The notes beneath the pieces are model-generated. The model was given only the letters and a program-made list of their open reading frames with translations, ran no database searches and was not told where the DNA came from. 64,000 nt of DNA, taken from NCBI GenBank assembly GCA_032622095.1, contig CP136064.1:182450209-182514208 (forward strand). Direction: 5' to 3'. Position numbers and translations under genes: made by a program. This stretch comes from Siphonodentalium dalli. Its lineage: Eukaryota; Mollusca; Scaphopoda; Gadilida; Siphonodentaliidae. Shown here in pieces: positions 34,701 through 46,700 of the stretch (position 1 is its first letter; every line of letters starts with the position of its first letter).

Positions 34701-37700
34701 GGTAATCTCTGTTTTTTGTTTACTCACAGATTGTACCTTCTTACTGCGATTTGTTGCTCTAACCGGAACATTTTTCTTTGTAGCCTTCATATTTTTCTCA
34801 ACAGTTTCAGATTCCTGAACATTGTGCTTGTCTGTCTGAGGTTTATTTTGGAGAACAGTGAATTCACTCTGAATCAGTTTCCTACGATTTGACTCCCTCA
34901 CAATTGGTTTCTTTACAGCAATTTCCACATTGCTTTTTGTACAATTCTTTTTTGAATTTGAATGCTCTGATTCAATGTCTGACACAGTTTGTTGTTTACC
35001 ACTTTTATTCGATCTTTTCCCAGTAATTTTCAAACCTCCCTTCACAGAATGTTTTGTTGTTCGTATATCTGCCGATTTTGACAACCGTGCTTTCAACTCC
35101 TTCTCATTCTGATTGCCACTACTACATGTGGTCTTTGAATTATTAGTGACAGCACCTTCAACCACTATGTCTGATGTGGATTTCACAACTTTTTTTTCTT
35201 TATGCGGTGTTTTGGTCACACTAATCTCAGAACCCACACTATTGCCCAAAGTTCCTTTAGTTTTGCTGTAAAAGGATTTTGTTGCAATTGGTGATCCATC
35301 ATCAAAAGAATCATCTGTAACCACCGATACTACCATTTTTCTTGGTGGTGCTGTCGATTTGGTTACAGTGGGTGCAACTGGTTGACTTTTTGTTTTCCTT
35401 TGTTCTTTTTGAACGGAAACCTTCTGTATTGTGTTTACACTTCTCATGTTTCTCTTTTCTTTTATCACAGGCTCTTCTTGCTTTGTTTTGGTTCGTTTGG
35501 CATTTCTCTGTTCTTTTTTCACGTCTACCTCTGTTTTTGTACCTCTGGTGTTTCGATACTCTCTTTTCTCAGATGTTTTCTCTGTTTGCATTTGCGCTGG
35601 CTTTGCCCTTAGATTTTTCTTTGAAACAACAATCTGCATCAGATGAAAGGGGAAAGATAGTTACAACAATGATATTTAGACCATGCAAAATAAAGCAGCT
35701 CAAATCATAAACTTCAATGACTTCAGTGGTCAGATATCTCAGCTAATGACCAAATTTAGCAAATATTTAATAACAAAAATACTTTCGTACAGTCCCTTGA
35801 TATCTGAAATCATGGTTAAGCGCAGACTTCAGAAATGGCAGAAATACAGGGTACATAGAGTGTGAGTTAATTCATAGAGCAGCCGTGAGAGATTGTATAG
35901 ATATAGAAAGAGAAAACATTGCAGACAGCTAACAAATTGCTAAATTAGATAACTAGGATAAGTTGGTGGTGATTCTCGAGTTATTAAATGAATTTGTCAT
36001 TTGCATTGGCGTGAAATTACCAAAATACAAGAATCAGTATTCAATATATAGTAAATCTTTAATCAACTAAACAAATATGATCAAGGGAGATATTTGTAAT
36101 GTCAATCACGAAGTATTTAGAATATGCAAGAGCTTGATATTTTAAACATTAGATGTATAAATATCTTAACAAGGGTTGCGCATCAAAGATGGCTCAGGAT
36201 GAGCCATCTTTGATGCACAACCCTTGTTAGGCCCGCCGCTCAGGTCGATTTTTTTTTACCATATTAAAGAGTGAATATGTTCAACCGAGAATCAGTAAAA
36301 ATGGACAAACTAAAGAAACATATCTTAGAACTGAGAGCCATAACTCAGGTAAAATAAAAAAATCAGACAAACCTACTTTTTGAACTCAATTAACATATTG
36401 TTGTGAAAGATCCATATATCCAATATGAATGCAATCGGTTGAAGTTTGATTAAGTTATCAGGCCAACGGTCATACAATTGCTAAAACAAAAGACAACCTA
36501 AGGGCCATAACTCAGGTAAAATAAATCAGACAAACCTGGTTTTCGAACACAAGCTAGATATTTTTGTAAAACTCCACATATCAAATATGAATGATATTGT
36601 TTGACATTTGTTCAAGATTTCATGCTAACGAACATAACATTTCCTAAAATTGCTAAAAATAGATAAAGTAAGTGCTGTAACTCAGGTAAAAAGGATCAGA
36701 CAAATCTGATTTTCGAAATTGTTCGAGATATTGTTGTAAAAGATCCATATAAAAAATATGAATGAAATTTGTTTATGTTTGTTCAAGGCGCCAACAGACA
36801 TCAATGTTCTATAATTAGAAACAAGTGGCATAATTCTGTTTAGAAAATCTGGGCGTACCATATTTTCTGTGTACAGCTGACACATGACAATTAACTCACA
36901 TACCAAAAATTGTCAGAATCCATCACTAGACGACTATGTTATATAGGTTTGTTGCTGCCCGCCCGTCGCCATTCCAATAGCCGAGTTTTGTTAAAAATCA
37001 CGGAAATACTCAGCTGACAATCGAGACATGGAATTCAGTAAGGCAAATAATTTTCCATTGCCGATTCGTACCGCAATCTAGTAATACCTTTCCAGTATAT
37101 CTATCCAAACAAAAGATATTGGCTGGTAAACAAAGATAATTCCTGGGCTAGGATGGAGGCAAATACAACACAGACCAGTTGATTTATATAATCCATATAA
37201 TGACAATACAAATTAAATCAAACCACTCACTTGTGCATTTGTTGGGTTTTTATGGCGACTTGTTCTGCATCTACTGGTAGTAGTAGTCTCCCTTTCTTCA
37301 CAATCAGAAGAGAATTCTGTAAAACAAAATGGAAGATAGATAAATGCACATGAACTGCTAATTTAACAAGTGCACAGCACAGAATAATCCCCGGCAAAGT
37401 GGCGATCCTCTCAGGTTTATTAATTTCTGATATGGCTTAATTCGAAAGATGTCTTAATCTGTCCTGTGATGGTTAAATATGACCTGCATGAATACCAAAA
37501 ATTATTGAAACTGATTCATATTTGTTGGAGTTATCAAGCCAGACAGACCAAAATCACGATAACTGAGACAAAATGAAAATGCAAACGTCATTGGGCACTC
37601 TTTTGAAGCATTCATGATGGCAAAGTGGGGCCCTGCAAATCAGAAATTGGGGGGGGGGGGGGGCTATAAAATGAAAATGTAAACAACGCCATAGGGCCCT

Positions 37701-40700
37701 GTTTTTTAAAGCAATCATGATGGCAAACATCCATACCAAATTTCATTCATATCCGATAACCCATGGCTGAGATATCTGTGCGAACAGACAAAAAGAAATG
37801 ATTTCCAGATTAGCAAAGCAGGATAACATGTGAATGTCATTAGCCCCTCTTTTGAAGGCAGTCTGAACCTCCTTACCAAATTCCATTTCGATCCTAAAAA
37901 CCATTGGTTGAGATATATGCACAAATGAACAAAAAAAAATCCACATTTCCCAGCATTTCCAGTTAAACAAGATGACTGCTGGCGGCCATATTTTTTACCA
38001 CATTTTGAAGAAAAAATTGAAAGCTCCCATCCAGAGGCCACCCCAAAGATCCATATGAAGTTTGGTGACGATGTAAACACTCTTTCCCCCATGTTGGTCC
38101 ATCAACATACTGAAGACTATTAAAATCCGATTGACGGTGACATAGATATAGAGCTTCAAAGTAGTTGAGGATGGACAGAGCCCATTGCTATGTCCCTGAC
38201 CAAACTTTGTTTGCAGGTTATAATTAATGTTCAGTTTCTTAGACACCTGCCCCTCGTGGGGGCATGTTATGGTCATCCGAAAATATAAAATAGAAATGAG
38301 AATGGATGAGAGAGGGTTTGGGGGTGGGGGAGGGAAGTGGGATATAATACACAATTTGCAGGAAGGTTTAACGGTTTGGGTGGGTGGAATGAGAGGCAAA
38401 AAACACATTTTTTACAACCTCATGCAAATTATTTACTAAAACAGTTTTGAGCCCATATTTGACATTTGAAACTGTGTTTGTAACATTTTAAAACATATTA
38501 TAACTGCAAAACACCATATTTATGTTACAGGGACCTCATATTGGCATTAGACTTAGTAGATCGGCCTTAGTGGAGATGACATTATGCTATTGTACATGTA
38601 TGTTGCATATGGGACGGTGACGTGAAAATCTTTCTCCCCTAAACCCTTCGGAAAGAAGTTTCATGAAATTTAAAACTGAAATAAATAAACTTGTCCTTTA
38701 AGTCTAGATCATTGTGTGCATGGAAAAAAGAGCGAGCAACTGGCTCAAACATTAATGCGACTATTAATAGCAAGAAAATAATTGTCATCAGTGCATCAAG
38801 TGAATCAGTGAATTAATATTGCATGTCTATCAACTCAAGACGATCTGTTACTCTCTGTCTCACAACAACTAAAGTATCCAATTCTGGCATAGTGACTGCT
38901 GGTTATTTAGTATAATAGAAGTTGCTCCAGTCGACTAACAAAAGTGGTATGGAATAATGCTAGATAATTGGCTGGTTGACAGAATAATCAGGAAATAGTT
39001 AGAAACTATGGAATACTGTGTATCCTGCACAATGACAGAAAATGCCAGATGCATAAAAACAGCATACCTTCTTGCAATTTTTTCTACCCCCCCCCCCCCC
39101 CCTCCCTGATTACACAGAATAATTTGTGTAATAAAATACAATAATTAGATTATAACACATCATTTTGACCATAAGTTATCATCTTTTCCGATAAATGTAG
39201 CATTTTCTATTGATATGTATGATAAAGTTGATTAAAATAGACAAAAAATCCCATCACTGGATCTGGGCGTAAAGGACCTAAAGCAGTATTATCCCTGGTT
39301 TACGTTTAATTTGCTCTAAGCTGCACTGCAGTTAGGTCGACAGGACTGCTTTCGCAGATTGCTGCTCCATGACTGAACTACACTCCAGTTTCCCAAACAT
39401 GAATTAGTTTGATAATTTTGATTGACACCTCCTAAATATAAGGGTGTTATTGAAGTAAGTTAACAAGTGAAATGAACAATAGGTGCGGAAGATGGCGCTA
39501 TTCAAGTTTTTTTTGCCTGAAAGATTGGATCTGTGACTGTCACAAAAGAATTATTGGCGGTCATTTTTTTTTAAACAAATTTCGGGAAAAAGGGAGGCTC
39601 CCATCTAAAGGTCACCCCGAAGATCCATATGAAATTTGGTGACGATTGGATGAGAAATGTGACCTGTAAGGTGTGCTAAATTTAGGATTTAGTCATACAA
39701 AGAGTAAACTCCAAGATGGCTGCTGGCAGCCATGTTTTGCAACAGAATTCGGGAGAAAATGGTAAGCGCCCATCTAGAGGTCACCCCGAGGATCCATATG
39801 AAGATTGGTGGTGATTGGATCAGAGATGTGACCTGTAGGGTGCGCTAACGGAAATTATTGCATGCGGACGCCAACCCATGACACTAGCTCACACTTAACT
39901 TCGTCAAGTTCAGCTAAAAAGTACTCGTGTGCCAAATAAAGATACCTGTACATTTAATAATTTTATGTGAAAAATCTGTCCTGCACGATTCTTATTCGGG
40001 TCTGCACATTTTTTAAATGATTGATGGCTCTGACCTCTGTTCCAAATTTGATTAGCAAATGCTATACAATTATACTAGTAGTTTAGTAACAAGAAAATTT
40101 GGATTTAATCATTCAAGATATTGCGCACATGGGATATATAGAGAACGAAGGTCACATTTTCCTGTGCGTGTATAAATTTTAAGCACGTCAATTGCAAAAA
40201 ACTTTCTCTGAACTCGGGTCTACAAAAATAATTGTTCCAAGTTATTTGTTGTTTCCACCACACTCTTCAGTTCTGCCTTGCACTTCCATTTGGCACACAA
40301 GAGTACATGATCTGAACTAGTAAAAGGCTTGAATGGCAATTTAATTGAGTTCAATACTGCTCAAGAATATCAACATTATGCGAGGTGCATGCTAGAAAAT
40401 GGTGAGAAGCCATTACCATGAACTGTCACATTAAGGAACTAACCCAATGTTGGTATGCAGGACAGTCCACTCAAGCTACCGGTAGGAGCAATCAACAAAA
40501 GGCCACAGTGATTATATATATAAATAGGGATAGCTGGTACTAGCAAGCTGGGAATTTGGCTATGGACATATGACCTACATGTACAGTGAGGCTAAAGCTC
40601 ATTCAGCCCAAAGTTTTATATCAATTCTTGCAAAATTGATGTTCACAATTTTCCAGCACTCTCCTATCATAATGTTGAGATTCTTGAAGCAGTATTGAAT

Positions 40701-43700
40701 TAAATTAAATTGTCATTCAAGCCTTTTACTAGTTCACAGATAATGTACTTTCACCCAACATGATCGCGCATCTCTGATGCTAGTGCACGATATTAGACTA
40801 ATCAGGTGAGAGGTATTTTAATATCTGGACATTTACAAGTCCCTTTATCCTCTTTGCCATGAGGGAAAGAACAGTAGTAAATGTCCCAATATAAAATAAG
40901 CTCTTTCCCAACAAGTCTACTTTACATTGAGGACTACTCTCATGTGCCTAATAATCGTGATGGCCTAGTAATAGTTATGGGTGGGGATTTACATGTAAGC
41001 TGAAATTAACAATTTAATGATGGCAATTTCACTCTGTGTCTCAATGCCAAAAATAGATAGTGATCATTGAGACAGATTGAGAGAGAATTTTCTCCAAAGC
41101 TAATAATCGTGCTGACACTATTATTAGATACCTGCAAAAAAGGTGACCAGTTGAATTCAAATTTAATGAACAAATCGCAAAAATTTAATCAACATTTTTT
41201 AGAAGAAATGTCTCAATTGAAAATAGTTCAGGAGCCTCGTGCTGACTCAGACACGCATGACATGGATACTATCATTATCCGATTTATCAGAAAACCATCA
41301 CCCAATGCTAGTGATATTTAGTGAAATAATGACAGTCATATAATCATATAATAAATACATAGACATGTACAGTGAAGTGATATAGGCCCTAGTATCATGC
41401 CGAGTTGATGAGGTCAGCTCGTTTGATACGACGATCTGACCTTGTCAACGAGACATGATACTAAGGCCCATATCGCTTCACTGTACCGATAAAGCATTTA
41501 TTATATGACTTATGTGACTTAAATTTCGCCAAGAATTCACTCAATTACCCAAAAATACCCATAGTAATAGATCATATCTTGGGACTATATTTCCCATCAG
41601 AAAACACAAGTATGACACTGATACCTGTCAGGCTGTCACAGTCACATGAATTTTTTGTTTTTTTTGTTTTATATATTTTTATTCAGACAAAATCATTTAT
41701 ACGTACACATTATGGATACATTATCACAATAAACTTGTTAGACTACATTAATTAAAGCATTATTGTCTCATATTGTCTGGGTTTTTTTTTTCTTTGGGGG
41801 GAGGGGAGGGGAGTGGGCTAGCTTGAACTTGAAATTATCAAGAAATGTGTTGTTTCTTTGAAAGTATGTAATATATGTTAACCATATGTATGTAATTTTC
41901 TATCAAAGACTTAATAAGATAAAGAAAAACAACGTTCTAATTTGTTTGCAGGCAGATTGGATATGTATTTCGTTGGAATAGTTCCATTTTAAACCTTGTT
42001 ATTATTATAACTGTTGGCTGAATAATAAATTATTCAATTAAATATTTTAAGTATGACCATCTTTCTGTGAATTGTTTATATCGGCCTTGGTTATAATAAC
42101 ATATACGTTCAGCAAGGTAGTATGCCTTTAGTTCTCTTTGCAAGCATAGATAATTTGGTATGTGTTCATTTAATTTTGACCTATATATATGGTATCTGGT
42201 AAATAGAAGTAAAAATTGTATCCACGGTTCAAGGTTTTTCTCTGGTGTGTTGCTAAAAATAGCTATTATATTATTTAGTTTAATTCTTTGGCTTGTTAGA
42301 TTGTATACCCACATCTCTACAGTCCGCCAAAATTTTTTTATGACATGACATTCCCAGAAGATATGAAGTATTGTTTCGATTTTGTTTTTACAGAATGTAC
42401 ATGTATCTTCATCTTGGATGCCTATTATTTTCAAAAATTTATTTGTACATAGTATATGTGTGTTAATTCGATATTGAAACCATTTAAGTTTTGTATCTGT
42501 AACATTGTAAAAGGGACATTTAAAAACTTCTTTCCACCATTCCATGCTATATGTTTTGTTTAGTTTATCCTTGCTTTGATTTTCATATGGGATCATTATC
42601 TTATATACATTTTTTTTGCTAGTTGTATTTAGAATGTTTTTTAATTGGAATGGAATAAATGGATAATCCAGTCATTTTGTTATCACATTTCTTTAATGAT
42701 TTTTCGTAGTTTTTTATTAATTTTACTATTCCATGAAATGTTACAAAATCCAATTTTGATTTATATTTTAAAGTAAACTCATTGTATGACATGAAACTCC
42801 CAGATGGGATTTTAAAATCTGAAATAGTTACTATCCTTTCGGTCATAAACATGTTTATTCGTGGTTCTACAAATTTGGCTGTGGCATTAAAACCAATCAA
42901 TGGTAGGATATCAAAGTCTATCTGACTTATAGGATGTAATTTATTACAGTATACCATCCATGTGTTAATTACATCTCTCCAGAAAGGATTATCAACAGCT
43001 TGAGCATGCTTCTTTAAAATAGATGGGGTCATTAGGTACCAACATGTATTAAATATGGGGGCAGAATTTTCAAGAATGATAGTCCATGATGTATCTTGAA
43101 CTATACATCTTTTAATCCATGATATTTGCATTGAGTTCATAAATCCATTTAGATCAGTCATTGCACATCCACCATTTGTATAATCTTGTATAAGTTGTTT
43201 CCTACTAATTCTATCTGGACCATTCTTCCAAACAAAACCAAAAAGCGTTTTATTTAGTTGAAGTTCTTTAATGAATTGTGCTGGAGGGTTTGGTAATGCT
43301 AGGAATAAGTGTACAATTTTTGAAATAGCTAGGGATTTTACTACAGTTATCCTGCCTAGTGCAGTCAAGTTTCTTCTACCCCATGTTGAAAGTATGTTTT
43401 TTATTTAATTTAATCCATTAGAGAAATTTATATCGATCATTCTGTTAATATCGTGATTAAATTCAATACCCAATATTTTGAATGTTTCCGGATTCCATTT
43501 TAATTTCCACCTGTCACAAATAGTCTCTGTGCAATCTGATTTGGTACCTATCCAAACTGCCTGCGTTTTATTGTAATTAATTTTCAGACCTGAAACGTGT
43601 TTAAATTTATCAAGGATATACATGGTTGCTTCCAGTGACTCGGGTGACCCGTCCAAAAATATGGATGTATCATCAGCGTATTGAGATATTCGTATATTTT

Positions 43701-46700
43701 TATTACCAACATTGATTCCATTAACTGTCTGAGAGTTTCTCACCATAACACCTAGAATTTCACCACATAATAGAAATATATATGGGGATATAGGATCGCC
43801 TTGTCTGCACCCCCGCTCTAAGTTAAAAAAACTGGATATCTGACCATTCATGTTTATACATGACGATGAATCACAATAAAGGGTTTGTATATAATTGATG
43901 AACGTTTGACTAAACTTGAAATATTTCAAAACAGCGATAATAAATTTCCAAGAAATCGAATCAAACGCCTTCTCAAAATCAATCATTAGCATAAGTCCAG
44001 GTATTTTGTTTTTCTTTGTAAATGACATCATGTCCATCATAAGCCTTATGTTTTCCCCAATATATCTACCGGCTATAAATCCAGTCACATGAAATTATGC
44101 GATACTCTTTGTCAAGCACAAGCTTAGCTGGGATCGATCAGATCTACCACCCAATTTGTACACTGTACAGGATCCCACTGTAGGGATCTTTAACATGCAC
44201 ACATTAGCTCCTGATCCGACGTGTGTCCAGCTTGTCATACCTGGTCATGACATTACGACTACGTTTTTTCAAATTCAAATTTTGTCTGAGATTCTTTTGC
44301 TTCTGGAATCGTTCTAAGAACACTGATTGTGGCATCGATGGTTGCATGATTCCCTCACTTTAAAGATCACTACTGTGGTGAAGAATTCACAGATTCGGCA
44401 AAATCTATATTATCAGTATCACTATCAGTATCACTAATGGGGGTCGTTGTCTTAACGTTTTATACATAGATGCACACCGTGTGCATTCCTGTATACATAA
44501 ACACACACCAGTCTCGCGTAATATCATGATTGATCATATTTATAAGTTCATGTTCTTCGGTTCATTGATCAAACGGGAACGGGACTACCCGCCCCTGAGA
44601 CAACCCACCCTTCTGTTGTTTTCGGGGCGGGTCATCACGATAAACACGGGCGGGTTGTCCAGAAATTGTTAATAGTAATTATGTTCTTTGATGATATATA
44701 ATTAAAGTTTTTGACCAATAAAACGTGTGCGTCTCTTCATTAATTATGTCAATGTGTGGACTGGAGTAAAGAATGACACAATGTTTTGGTAACTGAATGG
44801 CACATAAGATACCGTAATTGATGACTAATTAACTCTTTCAGTGCCAAGTCCGATTTTTGTATCAACCCATATTTCCTTGAGAGCTCTTCCCATCAATGTA
44901 TCACATTATTATAATCAATAAATTTGAAAAATGATCAAGGAAATATGGGTTGATACAAAAATCGGACTTGGCACTGAAAGGGTTAAAAGGGGTGCTTTCA
45001 GAACAAACATTTGATGCAAAGGGTTCATTATCACAGTACATGTGTTATCACAACACTTAGTGATCGGGATTCATCTCGCTGATGTTAATTGCGAGGAGAC
45101 TTACCGTTACGATCATGTATTCTGTAAATACACTCTGTAATACTGCATACATGTATAATTTTAATAAAAGATCTATTGATCATATAAATATAATGTAAGA
45201 ATGGATACACATATATATAGGCTAAATACGTGCTAAAACACAATGTTCATTAAAAGCATTTATATCTGTTTTCTTGCAATATTAAGCAATACTGTCAAAT
45301 AACTCTGTTTTGGGGGGTTTAAATTGTCTCAGGGGCGGGTATTCACGGACCCGATCAAACAGGCATGCAGTTCTTTAGGCCCCTGTTTAATACTTAGAAA
45401 AAATATATGTCACCAATGATCTATTTTATCCTTGTGCTAAAAGAAATGTATGCCTTCACTTTATCAGAACTTCTGTCCTGAAGAAAAATAGTTTCGAATT
45501 GAAGCAGATTATTTACGTCAACATTTCAACTCACGCCGACTGAGACTGGCGAGTCGTGTGTTTATGTATACATAAATGCACATGCCGTGACATGGTGTAC
45601 ATTTATGTATAAAACTTTACGACAACGACCCCATCACTAGGCATCAGCATCAGTATTTCAAGTTGGCTCAAATTTTTGGGTTGGCGATTATCGCAATACG
45701 ATAGGGGAACACCGTGGTCCGTGTGCATAACGTAACTATCACAAGTATAACGTACTCTGATAACAACTTATCGCCAAATTCATGCTTCAAACATTTTAAA
45801 GTTAAATTAAACATGTCATCTTCGGCTTCTTTTATTTTATTTTTATGAAAATGAATAACAAATCGTCAAATGGGGTGATAAATATGTATATAACGACAAA
45901 TAGAATCAAATTAGCCATTTTCCAGTGAAACTCAGGACAGGGCAAGCCAGGTACAAAAATTGGTGAAATATGAGTACGAACGTCAAAGTGTTCCCATATC
46001 GTATTGCGATAATCAGGTCGGGCACAGGTGCCAAATGAGCTAAATAGCTCATTTGAGCTCAAATAGCTAAATCGAGCTAAATTTGTAATGTGATTTAAGT
46101 CCATTTCCTCAGTTCAACGCGTGCATCAAATTATCGCATTGCGAATTTATTTCTACTGGACAACCTAGTATTGAGCTTCACAAATACATCGTGTGCTCAT
46201 CTACTCACAACAGTCTTGATATCTTTTACGTGACATTTGCTTAAGGATTTATCCATATGTTTTCATTAAAATTCGTGAGAGAAAATAGTTTTAAATTGAC
46301 TTTTCAGTCGGCAAATCGTGCTGTGTCAGATTCGCTCCGCTGTGTCTAAGCTTATCCTAAGATAAAATGAAACAAACGTTCTGATTGGCTGCTCAAAACA
46401 GGCTCCGTCTATGTGTTTATAAGCATGATTTTAATTGAATTTCACTGGTTGGAAGATACGGAGAGCCACGCGCTTTTACCACATCGACACAATAGAAGAC
46501 ACAGTAACCGATGTGTAAAATATGAATGTACTGACCACTCGCGCTTCCGTATTTTTTCTTCTCTTAATGGCAGATCAGTGTACGTTCGGCAAATGATATA
46601 TCGTAAATCTATGCCCATGGTTTATCCAGTCGGACAAGACATTGTAACTTTGTGTCCTTAACCTTCAGAAATATATTCCAGGTAAATTAATATGCAGAAG

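Larger units (their letters stand above)
35634..37230. other. Sororin intron 2
   Basis: Contains a 63-bp hairpin (36167-36229) and three diverged tandem units (about 36335-36800). Nothing coding. Confidence 0.6.

Noticed and set aside
34294-35710. Plus-strand ORFs of 60-122 codons rich in Phe, Leu and Ser
   Set aside because: They are antisense shadows of the Lys/Ser/Thr-rich sororin exon 3.
37554-38408. Overlapping ORFs of 61-137 codons on the minus strand
   Set aside because: They follow dispersed repeats (CAAGATGACTGCTGGCGGCC, ATCCATATGAAGTTTGGTGA) and contain poly-G/poly-C-encoded runs.
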